64,000 bases of DNA from Brassica napus (Eukaryota; Streptophyta; Magnoliopsida; Brassicales; Brassicaceae). The DNA lies in NCBI RefSeq assembly GCF_020379485.1, contig NC_063436.1, forward strand, positions 20,210,423-20,274,422, given 5' to 3'. Below the pieces are notes generated by a model that saw only the letters and a program-made list of their open reading frames with translations, was not told the origin of the DNA and did not search any database. A program made the translations under genes and the position numbers. Positions 26,053-37,110 of this stretch are shown here, piece by piece (within the stretch, counting starts at the first letter, position 1; each line of letters begins with the position of its first letter).

Positions 26053-27830
26053 TCATACTCCACCTGTGCCACCTCGTTCTTTAAGAGTTAAAAATGGAGT
26101 AGTAAACCACTGCTTCCAAGCTGCATCCTTCTGTTGATCCACCCACGAGAGAAAAGCGCTGTCTATAAGGCAAAAGATGTTGACGTAAAGCAGCTGGTAT
26201 TGCACGGGGACGTATCTGAAGTTTGCGATCTGAAGAAGCGGCCATGCTCCGCCTTCAAGAGCTAGAGCTGGAAGAAAGTCTCTCTTGAGCCCTTCTTTCA
26301 CTTGAGACGTGTTCTTGCCTGTGGCGTATCCCATGTACGTGAAGAACACGAGTAGATCAATGGGGCCGAAGATAAGACCGTCCATTGCAACTTTGGCAGC
26401 CACAAAACGCGTTGACTTTGGTACGTATCGAAGCTTCAGTTTTATGAATTTATCAAGGCCTTCGTACCTGGTGATACCGCAAATATAACAGTGTCATGTT
26501 TATCGGCGTTGCTGGATATAGCTAAATGATAAGAAAGAGAAAGATTCAAACCAGAAGTGGCCAACAGGACCGACAAAACCAAGTCCAAACATGCTAGTGA
26601 TAGCTACTCGCTTCCAGTTGAGCTTAAATTCTGAATCAGCGTCTGCATCTTTATTTGTGTCCTGTTTTATGGAAAACATAGATTAGTGCTCCTCCACACA
26701 ATACATAAACCAAGACTGCAAACAATATATTAGTAAAAATAACAACAGATCTCTTCCTTAGGCAACGTATATATATATATGTCAACATCTTTGTTTGTTT
26801 CCTGTTATACCAAACATAGGTTAGTGCTTGACCATGGTTGATAAACAAAGTCTGGATACTTAGCCAAAAAAATCAGAGCAATATAGAACAAACCGTAAAT
26901 ATAAAATTGTCCTCTACCAACCTATATACCATAGACCTTGGAGACAAATGGGAATAGCAGGAGGTTGTGGTGAAAAGTACCAAATGATTCTGGTGGTTTA
27001 TTGAATTCTAAGGGCTGTTTTGCAGCAAAAGACGTCTTATAATTGAGAAAAAACATGTCACTATTCCATAGAAGCAAGCAATAATAGTCCACCCATCACA
27101 GTTGCTAATCCACAGATTGAACTTATGTTAACAATAGACGAAAAAGGTGAATGGGATGCAATGTTGAGATGGAAACAGCATGAAGAGTGAAAAGAATAAA
27201 ACACAATTAGGTATGTAATTATCCTTTTATTCACCATATAAGACCTCTCTACTCAACTAATAATAGTTTGCAAACAGAAATGACTATTAGAAAAACGCCA
27301 TTAGGTAGGTAATGTTGAATCCATAGAATCTCAGCAAACAAGTAAATGACAAAAGACTCCATCAATCTCTGAGGAAGAGATTCATAAAAATCAATACGCA
27401 TTTCAAGAAACACCTAAACTAATTTCTTTTTGATTATACACAGTTTCCCCCAAAGGGCCGGGGAAACTGTATTGCTGCAGCCCGAATGTGAAATCTGCAG
27501 TGGCCGGGAATCGAATCCAGGTGGCCGTACTCACAGCTGTGAACCCTTTACCACCAGAGCTAGACGACCCGGTTCACCTAAACTAATTTCAGTAACAATG
27601 AAACCACACAAAATTAAAGAATCGGAGAGAATAATCTCCGTCCAATCAGAGGCAAAGGAGATCGAGAAATGACTAACGGTGAGACGGAGAAGAGGAGGTT
27701 TCGCAGTTGAATGAGTGATGTATTGAGCGGTGACGTCCCCGAATCCCCAAAGAAAGCCCGAGCTTATGACCTGAGTTTTCACCGGATGAACGCTCAGGCA
27801 TCGCTGGTACCATCTCCACACCTTCAACAT
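26053..27830 (-). CDS. Mpv17/PMP22 family membrane protein
   Basis: Three exons (27678-27830, 26552-26661, 26053-26467; minus strand) give 225 residues. Family marks are the N-terminal W-x-W-Y-x-R-C-L...HP-V-K-T-Q...G-D-x-x-A-Q-Y segment, and the C-terminal EGGAWPLLQIANFRYVPVQY region followed by a hydrophobic LSW segment. These proteins have about four membrane spans and sit in peroxisomal, mitochondrial or plastid membranes, where some form channels; the exact solute is not known for this member. It corresponds to At3g24570 (from memory). The start was chosen at the ATG giving MLKVWRWYQR, as in the family; an in-frame upstream ATG would add five residues. Intron 1 contains a SINE. Confidence 0.93.
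27427..27574 (-). mobile_element. tRNA-derived SINE in Mpv17-gene intron 1
   Basis: On the minus strand the 148-bp body begins near aaccgggtcgtctagctctggtgg, with a box-A-like tagctctggtggtaaag and a box-B-like ggattcgattccc, and ends in an A-rich tail. It is bounded by a perfect 16-bp target duplication, cacctaaactaatttc, at 27411-27426 and 27575-27590. Same orientation as the host gene. Resembles the crucifer SB/S1 SINEs. Confidence 0.92.
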
Positions 27831-28296
27831 TATCGGATTGGTCACCGGAGAACCGCCGCGGGAGGAGGCGAATTTGGTTTTTTGTTTGGTTTAAGCTCGT
27901 CTTCTTCCTCCTAAACGTCTTCCTCTCTTCATTCTTTTTTGCTCGTGGCAACAACACTCGGAACCGAAACCTCTTTGTGGGCGTGAGAGAATAGTCATGC
28001 TTACTAAATGGGCTTCGGCCCATCAATGAAAACAAATCACTTAGAAATGAAGGCTAACATTCTTAGCTATTTCGTATCTAAATTTGAGTAAGATAAGAAG
28101 ATGGTGGAGAGTCCTCAAAATAATGCACATACTTAGAGCACTCCCAATGGGATCATCTAAAACTCTAAAATCTTTGTAGTGGTACATAATCATTTTTGAA
28201 TTTCAGAACTATTCTCCTTGATGTGAATCCGATAACTCAAGTGGATAATTTCATCCAACAATACAAAATTTTCTTAATTTTTTGTATATTTTATGT
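27831..28296. other. Mpv17-gene 5' flank
   Basis: Promoter/5' UTR side. Near 28134 gagcactcccaatggg resembles a MITE end, but I found no partner. Confidence 0.4.
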
Positions 28297-28304
28297 GTTT
28301 CTCC

Positions 28305-29182
28305 TAGGGGTGTTCAATCCGGATATCGGTTCGGTTTCGGTTCGGTTTTTTTCGGTTTTCGGTATTTCGGTTAGTAAAATATAACTACCATTCTAAATCC
28401 ATATTTACTTCGGTTCGGTTCGGTTTATATACCACCGGTTTTCGGTTTATTCGGTTTTATACCAAAAAACATAATTATTTTATTTGAGATCATATTATAT
28501 GAATTTTAGAGTCATATTGTCAATACAGTCATTTATTAAAAATATATTACATGTTCAAATAAATGAACAAAAAAGTAAAAATACCTCTACCATCAAATAA
28601 AATAATCAAATCTATAACTAAAATCAAAGCTTGAAATTTTGAAAATAAAAATATGAAACAAAATAGAAACATGAAAGAAAAGTTTTTCCACTCTTCCATA
28701 TTTAGTGTTCATTAAAGTTATACTTTTTCAATTGAAAATTTTCCATTAATTATTGTCCATCAAATTTATAATCTTCATATTAATTTATTGAAGACTAAAA
28801 TAAATCAAAAAGATCAAAAAAGACTTAGAAAATAAGATGCATGAATTGCGATGTATTGTTATTTAGTTATAGTTCAAACGTTTTACAAATTAATGTTTTT
28901 TATTACTATAAAATTATGGTAATAGTTATTAATACAAATTTAACTTATGTAACAAATAGATTTTCATGTATTGTTATAAAATAGATACATATTTACATGT
29001 TTCTACTTTTAATCGGTTTTGTTCGGTTTATTCGGTTTAATCGGTTATATACCAAACCATATCCAAATCCTACGGTTTTTATAGAATTATATCCATTCGG
29101 TTTATATGGTATATACCAAAACCAAACCATATTGTCTATTTCGGTTCGGTTCGGTTCGGTTTTACCATATTGAACAGCCCTA
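28305..29182. mobile_element. hAT-like element with CGGTT-rich ends
   Basis: An 878-bp element whose ends TAGGGGTGTTCAAT and ATTGAACAGCCCTA form inverted repeats with one mismatch. It is flanked by a perfect 8-bp duplication gtttctcc (28297-28304, 29183-29190). Both subterminal regions are runs of cggtt/ttcgg-type pentamers; the centre is AT-rich and non-coding. Confidence 0.88.
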
Positions 29183-29321
29183 GTTTCTCCTTATGAATCA
29201 CATCTGATGGCATATTATAGCATTTCTTAAATTTTGTATATTTTCTGTTTGACTTAAAAAATTCAGCAAAATAATCAATGTGAAGATTTTTTTTCGTTCA
29301 AATTTTATTGTCTTTTAGGAG

Positions 29322-29630
29322 GTGTTATTGGTTTATATATTCTGATTGATTTAGAAATCTATGTAGTATTTATAAATCTAAGTAAAATATGCAAATTTTA
29401 AAAAAAATTCGGATTAGTATTTATAAATCCGGAGGTTTTCTCTCGGAATTGAATCTTTGTATTTTTAATAAAAAAAATTTAAACAAATCCATTCAAATCT
29501 ATTATAAAATCAAATTTATTAGTAAATCCGTACGATTGAATAATATTTGATTTGATATAGAATTTATGAATCATTAAACCAATAACAAATGATTTTAATA
29601 CAGATTTAAAAATCATAGAACCAATAACAC
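29322..29630. mobile_element. MITE-like element
   Basis: Ends gtgttattggttt and aaccaataacac are inverted repeats about 310 bp apart. The interior is AT-rich with subterminal gatttagaaatc/gatttttaaatc-type pairs. Target duplication not determined. Confidence 0.6.
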
Positions 29631-31706
29631 TAAATTTAGTTCGAACTTTCTAATCCATTAAAATATTGATTACTTGATTCGATAAAGAAAGGAAAAAAGG
29701 TTAACAAATTGAAACTTTAGCTCGTTGATTTGGTGGTTTAATTCGTTAGTATAGCCATATAGGTCGGAAACATAATATCTATCATCTACACTTTATTTCA
29801 GAAGAGGTATGATGAAAGATTATTTTGACAATGATAGGAGAAACATGAGAACTTGTTCAGTACGTAGAACCAATCCAAACTCACAGAACTAAAAAAACAA
29901 ACTGGCCAAAATGAACTAATCTAAACTGAATACAAACCAAACTGAAGTTATTTAGTATGTCCGATGGGTGAAGTAGTTGAAGTTGTTTAGTTTGTCCAAA
30001 CAAACGTAGAGGTGAATTTAGTCGAAGTTATTCAGTATGTCGGATGAGGTTAATTTCACTGTATTAGACCATATCCAATTTATTTCTATAATAGAAATCT
30101 TTAAAATAGAGAAAAAAAAAAGAAAAATTGGACTTTTTCTATTTGAGCAAAAACTTCATTTTGTTTTTCTATTTTAGAAATATATATTAGGAGAGACACA
30201 CTTACTTCTTTAACATAAGTTCACTTGAACCAACAACATACAATACCATCATCACAAGAACATTTAAGTATTCCTTCTCCAAATATAACCAAATATATAC
30301 AGCTTTTATTGTCCAAATTTTAAAAAGCACTAATCAACGTCAGAATTAGGTTTTAAAGTACACATCAGATGTCAAGGAATCAAGATTCCCATTTTATAGC
30401 CAACAAAAGACGACTCAAACTACCTGAACGAATAATAATAAAAACTGAACACAAAAGTACAATATGACGTTTACATACATGAGATTCAGTGCGTTTATGC
30501 GTGTGTATATAAGAAATCCTCAGTTTTTTTCTGATTGGACTGCAAATTGGAAATTGAAGTGAAACAGAGGAAAGGGTCATCAGATAGGAGCGAAAGACTA
30601 TGCTGAATAGATGTAATCATGTAAGTTCATCTGAACTATGCGTTTTCAATCCTCACTTGACCCTTTCCCAAAGAAATAAACATAATCGATCAAAACAGAC
30701 CAAAACAAAATCGATTTTGACTTTTTAGTAAATAACAAACATATCGGCCTCATAGAGAAGATTAGATTTTATCAACAAGGATTAATTCAGACATATGCTT
30801 GTCAAAATAATTTAAATCATCGGCCAATAATAATTAAAGAAGAAACTGAGAAAATTAGGGACTCAGAATATGGGTGGTGATATAACAGAATGGTCGGCAA
30901 ATAGGTTTTTTTACAGCCTATGTTACGACGAACGAGACCTTAATATCAATCGTCACTGTCCACAAAACCAAGAAAACAATAGAGAGGAAAAGTAATAACA
31001 GGAAAAGATTGAAAACAAATCCTAAGAAAATTGATACTGCTTGTTTTGTTCGAACTTTCTTATGCTTTTTATACAGACAACAATTTGGGAGCTAGGGTTT
31101 TTAAGTAGCAAACAACGTGCTGTTCCTCAAAGTTTTCTTTAAACTACACGCTGTTTTTAATGTCTCTAATCGTGCCCCCAAAAAAATTGTTATGCCTCCA
31201 TGGGCCTTTTAATAGACCCATTGACCCGGTTTGGCTAATTTACCCAATTTCATTAATATCATTACAAATTATTACATTTTTTTTATAACATTATTATTTT
31301 ATTATTCACTAATAACAATTAAACTAATAATTGAATTTGATCATTAAATTGATTTTTAGATAACTTTTCGTAACAAAGTATAGATAACTAAAGTATAAAG
31401 CCGATGAGCTCATCATAACTTGTCATTATTCATCATCAAATTGTATGGATTGAATTTGTAACTGAAATGAATTCAAAATTAGTATTTTTTTATTTGATAA
31501 AATCTGATTTTTATGTTCATCCCACCTGGTTAAACCTTATTTTATAATTTTAGGTAATTGGAGTTATTAATTTATTGGATGTACAAATCCCACTTGATTA
31601 GTACAAGAAAAAAAAACTCTCTGCAAGTTCTTCAAATATTGTATGTATAATTCCAAAATTCATATATAAGAGAAAAATAAAATAATAAACTTATTAATCA
31701 CCAAGA
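29631..31706. other. Intergenic, AT-rich
   Basis: No gene recognised. Direct phrases such as gaagtt(a/g)tt(t/c)agt(a/t)tgtc recur between 29940 and 30040. Confidence 0.35.
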
Positions 31707-32180
31707 CTAGATAAAATAAAATAAAAAGAAGGAAGAAACTGACAACAACCCTAAAGAGAAACAACTCGACCCCAACGAAGAAGCTTTTGATCTAGTAGCA
31801 TCCCAAGCGTACACCAACGCAGACCAACGATAGATTCCGTCTTCTCTAGCTTCCCATTGTTCGCCACTTTGAACATCAAACACTTGGTGATGCTTGAAAT
31901 CATGTCCTTGCCATAGATGACACCAGTTATCATTGTTTTCGTAAAGCCTCCTTAAATATTCTTCATAACGAAGTTTGTAAAGCAAATTGTAAGCTCCTCT
32001 GGGATGCACCCTATGGTATCCCATATCGTCTTTCGGGGATTTGCAATGGACTATGAGATCCTTTTGGTTAGGCAGGGAGTTTCTGATCCACACGTTTCCT
32101 GTGTCGGACAAGGCTGTGCTACTCATCATCATGATGACACTAAGGACAAAAACAAAACGGAGAAGCCATTGACGATTCAT
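31707..32180 (-). CDS. S-protein homologue (plant self-incompatibility S1 family)
   Basis: A single exon of 157 codons. Residues 1 to about 25 are a signal peptide (hydrophobic core FVFVLSVIMMM). The body follows the SPH pattern: V-W-I-R-N-S-L...D-L-I-V-H-C-K-S-x-K-D-D-M-G, then N-W-C-H-L-W, then K-H-H-Q-V-F-D-V and W-E-A-R-E-D-G-I-Y-R-W. SPH proteins are small secreted peptides; the poppy founder is the stigma S-determinant, while most crucifer copies have unknown roles. Two of the usual four cysteines are missing from the last third. The protein has an extra hydrophobic C-terminus (SFFLFYFI), unusual for the family. A damaged paralogue lies at 35136-35399. Confidence 0.8.
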   Translation of the reverse strand: MNRQWLLRFVFVLSVIMMMSSTALSDTGNVWIRNSLPNQKDLIVHCKSPKDDMGYHRVHPRGAYNLLYKLRYEEYLRRLYENNDNWCHLWQGHDFKHHQVFDVQSGEQWEAREDGIYRWSALVYAWDATRSKASSLGSSCFSLGLLSVSSFFLFYFI

Positions 32181-32717
32181 CGCGAATGCTTTTTGGTTTT
32201 TAACTAATGCTAGCCTTCTTGCCTGTGAGCTTTTTTATTTGAAACGAAGATCAGGAAGATATATGGTTAGAGGCGACTCAAAAATATATATGCGAAAGGA
32301 AAAGAAAATAATTGACTGAATGGTCGAAGTTGTTCTTTAGCTCGTCATAATATATAAAGGGTACAAGTCATGCTCCTACTAGTTATAGGAAACACCAACG
32401 TACTAACAATATTATCTTAGTTTAGGATAATTAAATTTTCCTTGTTTTTAGTAGCAAGTTTAGGATAATTAGGTGTTTCACCGACATAATAATTTTACGA
32501 TACATGCATTATAAATATAAAGATCATCATCATAATTAATTATTTTTATGTTCTTAATCATTTTTTTTTCCATTTTTTTTTTTTTTTTTTTGTTTTCTTA
32601 ATCACTGATATCTATAAAACTATTAGAAGTCATTACATATCAAACATACAATAAAATAAAATAGCTAAGATAAACCTTCGTCTAAATTACTTTTGTAAAC
32701 CACCACTATGTATGAAA
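32181..32717. other. SPH 5' flank and AT-rich spacer
   Basis: Promoter side of the SPH gene, with a long poly(T) run near 32563-32591. No gene seen. Confidence 0.4.
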
Positions 32718-33487
32718 CTACAAAAAAACTCCAAAGTAAAAACTAAAATAAAACAAAGTAAGTAATAAACAAAAAGAATTGATGATAACTTAAAAGAAAA
32801 GGGAATTGAGATAATAATAATAATAATAATAATAATAATATATCTTTCGCTTAGTTGATAAATATATACACAAACTTATCTTACTATTTTAGTTTATTTC
32901 TTTATAAAAATAAATAAGTGATGGATCATCAGATAATATCAAACACCATTGATAATATCAAATAAAACATCATTATCCTACATATTTCATAAAAAAATTT
33001 GGGAATTTTTATTATAATTAATTCATTAATTTAAGATCAATTATATAAAAAATAAATATAATAATTCATTAAGTATTGACCATTCTAACTTTTAACTTGA
33101 GAGCTCGAATACGAAAAATCACTTCACAAAACTTCAAAAATATAAAACTAAAATAAAAAAGCAAGTAAAATAAAACAAAAATAAAAATTGATGATAACTT
33201 AAAAGAAAAGGGAACTGAGATAATAATAATATATTTTTTGTTTAGTTCATAAATATATACACAAAACTTATTTTATTATTATAGTTTATTTCTTTATAAG
33301 AAGAAATAAGTGATGGATCATTAGATAATAGCAAACACCATAGATAATAATATCAAATAAAACATCATTATCATACGTATATTTCATTTTTATCTGCTGA
33401 CAAATTTTATTATAATAATTCATTAATGGTATAAACAATACTAAAAGTTTTAAGTTTTAATGTGATAGTTCAAATGCGAAAGATTAT
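32718..33487. repeat. Two-copy tandem duplication, about 400-bp unit
   Basis: Unit 1 (about 32718-33125) and unit 2 (about 33126-33487) share gatgataacttaaaagaaaaggga, then gatggatcatca/ttagataata and caaataaaacatcattatc in the same order. Unit 1 carries an expanded (AAT)n microsatellite at about 32811-32839 that is only three repeats in unit 2. Confidence 0.8.
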
Positions 33488-33835
33488 TACACAAATAATA
33501 GTATAGATAGAAAAATCAAAAAAAAATATAAGAAGAGGGAGACCACCGAGAAATAGTTGTGCATCACACAGAGAAGCTTTCACATACTCAAAATACATCA
33601 GTGGCCGAATTCATATGCAAGAATTACTCTAGAAGTAAAAACCATAAGACAAAATAAAGCATAGAATATTAAGAGATGTTCTCATATTTATATGCAAGAG
33701 AAGGCGACTAAACCTAGTCCCCAAAAAGATATTATCAAATCTTTCAAACTTGAAATATATCCTAAAACTCTACCAATTTTGTTAGAAATCTTCCACCATT
33801 GAGTTTTCCTTTCACCAAGATAAATCTTTGGCTGC

Positions 33836-33955
33836 TCAATTTCAGCTCAACTCCAGCTCTGGTCTTCAAATAACATCTGATCAGCTCTAACTTAACTCCA
33901 GCCCAGCTCCATGTCAACTGCAGCTCCACTCCAGCTCTAGTCTTTAAATCAGTAT
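33836..33955. repeat. Short degenerate repeat of agctc(a/c)actccagctct
   Basis: The phrase cagctc.actccagctct.gtctt.aaat occurs twice, about 80 bp apart, with further partial copies between. Confidence 0.5.
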
Positions 33956-33986
33956 ACTCAGTTCCAACTTGATCATTACATTCTTC

Positions 33987-34232
33987 TGTTAGAGATAAAC
34001 TTGAAGATAAACATGAAGAATAACTTGGTGATCAAGTCATACTTATCCTATTCGAGTTATGTTTAGGATAAAGGGTTTTCCTAGTTAGATAAGGATATAT
34101 ATCTCTATATAAGAAGATGGTGAGTTGTGCCATGAACTTGTGAGATTAGAGATTATTTGTGAGAGCTTAAGTTTTGAGGAATTTTCTTAAGCTAATAAAG
34201 TGTGAGTTCTATAATCTTGAGTTTCATATACA
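33987..34232 (+). mobile_element. Possible solo LTR
   Basis: Begins TGTTAGAGATAAAC and ends near CATATACA. It has a TATA-like ctctatataaga in the middle and a polyadenylation-like aataaagtg, the layout of a short Copia-type LTR. I could not find a matching 5-bp target duplication, a primer-binding site or a second LTR. Confidence 0.45.
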
Positions 34233-35135
34233 TACGTTTGGATAAGATCTTCAAACTCGTTGTAGCAGATCATAGATCATGTTACACTTCCGACTGTTAC
34301 AAGCTGCTCGTCGGATGTTTGCATTTTCAATCTCTTCCTTTTAGCTTTGAATGTTTCTCGAGTAGAGATACACTTGCCAACCACAAAAAGAAATTACACG
34401 CATTGAAATCCAATTTTTTCAAACATACAGATTCAGGTGGAGAGATACAATAACAAAAGAACTGAAAATAAAAATAAAAATTCTTCTATTTCTCACCGCA
34501 GGACATAGGCGCTAGAAACAGACACACAAAAAAAAGCAATCGTATATGTGTAAGAATTTGAGAAGATATAAAGCTAAAAAGAGGCAGACTGAAGATGCAA
34601 AGATCTGATGAAGATCTTGTACTAGTTGGAACTGCATCATGATCTGCTAAATCAAGTTTGAAAAATAGAAGGATTGAGCTATTGTTAAGTAGCTGACTTG
34701 GAGACTAGAGCTTAACTGAACGTTGTTAGGACGCTAAGGAGACATATTTACCTTGGAGAAGAAAAAGTCTTTGAAGGAAGATAACATAAAGACTTAGTAG
34801 ATGGTATAAGAAATATTCACTTTAAAAAAGATTTGAGACTAGGGTTATAAACCTACCTTGTATAAGTCGGAAACTTGCACCGTGTATAAAAGTATTCTTA
34901 GGAAAAGGATTTCATAGCTCTAGGTGACTGAAACACACATGGTTAAAGAATGAGGGTTTTATGATTTTGTATTCGAACTAACGTGTGAAGCTATAGTTTA
35001 AGTTACAAAATTTGTAAACTAAAAAAAAAAAAAAGTCCCTATTAAATACATATCTTTGTAGAGGTATTTTTTGGTGTATTTTGTAAATTACAATTTTGAC
35101 GCACTTCTTTCATTTACACTAATCCCAACCATAAA
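34233..35135. other. Intergenic, no gene seen
   Basis: AT-rich; unassigned. Confidence 0.35.
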
Positions 35136-35403
35136 CTAACTTGGAGGACTCACGGAGATCGACAAAAGCTCTAGCTTCCCATGCGTTTCCAGAGAAAACA
35201 CCAAACACTTGTTCATGCTTGAAATTAGGTCGTCCTCATAGATAACTCGTGTAAATGCTGTTGTAATACATACGAATACGACCTTCGTAAACAAACTGTA
35301 GTATCCTATGGTAATATCATGTCCCACGGATTTCCAATGAACTCTAAGATCGTTTTGGTTATGCAACAAGGTTTCTGATCGTCTATGAGATGCTTTCAAA
35401 AGA
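35136..35403 (-). pseudogene. Broken S-protein homologue paralogue
   Basis: Read on the minus strand this resembles the SPH gene at 31707: S-E-T-L-L-H-N-Q-N-D-L-R-V-H-W-K-S at the start, and later N-F-K-H-E-Q-V-F-G-V-F-S-G-N-A-W-E-A-R-A in another frame. The conserved cysteine of V-H-C-K-S is a tryptophan, the C-H-L-W position reads as a stop (TGA for TGG), and the two halves are in different frames. There is no signal peptide. It is a dead duplicate of its neighbour. Confidence 0.82.
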
Positions 35404-35647
35404 AAGTAAAATGGGATGGACCTAAATGAATATTTCGGTACAGTTTACTTGAGAGTAAGAGAATCTAGTATATAGACACAAACAGTACTAACACAAATGG
35501 AGATAGTCTCGAGAACAAACCACTTCTAGCACACGATTGCTTTTCTAATGCTTGAACTTCACATGTGAAATTAACCGAATCCAAAAGAAAAGACATGGAA
35601 AAATAAAGATTTGAGAATCTGTTTTCTTTTCGGCAAAAGACTAATCT

Positions 35648-37110
35648 TCAGCTTCTTTCAACTCTACTACTTCTACTTCTTTCTGGAGCCATTCTCATAT
35701 CAAGTGTTGACAGAACTTGCGGCATTGACATTCCTCCTGACACTACGATCTCTGTAGATAGATAAACAATTCACACTCCAAAGATCAGAACATAACACTT
35801 ATCAACATTTTTAATAATGAAATAAATTAATCTTCTCCTCACCTATGCCTTCCCTTACTGAGAGGTTTGGTCTGATCACATCCTTTGTATTTACAAGGAA
35901 CACATCCCCAATGTAAAGGTGATTTGTAGGCACATATACACAACAAAGCTCCTCTTCATCCGTGTAAGTCTGCAATGATTATAAACACATTTAGGTTTTT
36001 GCCTTTTCAGGAAGAAGCAAAGAGTTTCTTGCACCAGACCTGTAGAACAACGGTCGATGTGATGAATCCAATCGCGTACTCACCAATGCGTGGATGCCTT
36101 ATAATGGCTACTTCTTTGAAAGCCTGAGTGTTTTGATCTGGAACATACTTAAGGGTGAGAAGCAGTTATATAAAATCAAGACTCCCACCAAAAACAGATC
36201 AATACCAGGTGAAATGGCAGTACTGATTTGCTTGGAGGCATTGTAGATGTGGCGAACAAACGGCATCCGCTTGATAAACCACTCTCCCAAATTGAGAACC
36301 GAAGTCCCTAACCATGACGACATGAACACTCCCACCAAGAAGATGAATGTAATAGACGTGATAAAGCCAAGCCCTGGAAAGCAAATTTAATTAAAAAAGC
36401 TGACATCAACACTTGTCTTCAACTTATACAGCTACATGATTCTTCTAGATAAGATATACAAGGAGTAGGGAAGGGAAGCTTCTCACCAAAGATATCGATT
36501 CCGAGTTGAGCGTATATAGGGGAGAAGAACCCATCAACGAAATGAATAAACCACCACGTCACATAGAAAGTGATCGCCATTGGAAGCAAGATAACACTGG
36601 AAAACGATAGAACTTTGTGAATCAGAACAATTAGATTAAGCAAGAAAGAAACGAAAAGACAGTTCCGTACCATCCAGTCATGAACTTCTTTGATGCCCAG
36701 CTTCTTATCAACTTGTAAAAAGTCTAAAAGATCAAAACTTTCTCACTCAGTAAAAGCCATCAAAATTAGCTAAACAGAGCAATCTATATATAAAAAAAAA
36801 AGATCCTTTCCTCCAAAATCTACAATCTTGACAACGCAATTGAAGATTGGGCACTAATCCCAACAAAACCCAGATTGAAATTTCAACAATTTTAGCCATC
36901 GAAACCCTAAATCGCAGCACGCACAAATCGAAAAGATAAAAAGGGGATTAGATTAGTGAAAACCTCCTGAGAAGAAGAGGAAGAGGAAGAGGAGGAAGGA
37001 GAGGGTTTGGGAGTAGAATCGTGATCATCATCTTCGCCGGAGTGAGCAACTGGGATCAGAAGCTCCCGATCTCTGTTAGCCATCACGATCCCTGGTTTCG
37101 CGTCGCCCAT
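35648..37110 (-). CDS. COV1-like membrane protein (LCV, DUF502)
   Basis: Seven exons (36964-37110, 36671-36723, 36487-36596, 36206-36373, 36040-36137, 35843-35969, 35648-35751; minus strand) give 268 residues. The order is MGDAKPGIVMANRDRELLIP, a serine-rich linker, S-W-A-S-K-K-F-M-T-G, a first membrane segment VILLPMAITFYVTWWFIHF, DGFFSPIYAQLG, a second membrane segment, WFIKRMPFVRHIYNASKQIS, and the C-terminal VREGIEIVVSGGMSMPQ. The family includes CONTINUOUS VASCULAR RING and its relatives, Golgi/endomembrane proteins linked to vascular patterning and vacuolar trafficking. I do not remember such a gene between At3g24570 and At3g24620, so it may have moved here. The last 14 residues are basic/serine-rich and may be lineage-specific. 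Confidence 0.92.

Noticed and set aside
27500..27574. A tRNA gene in the Mpv17-gene intron
   Set aside because: It has box A/B-like sequence but no cloverleaf or anticodon arm; the target duplication and A-rich tail show a SINE.
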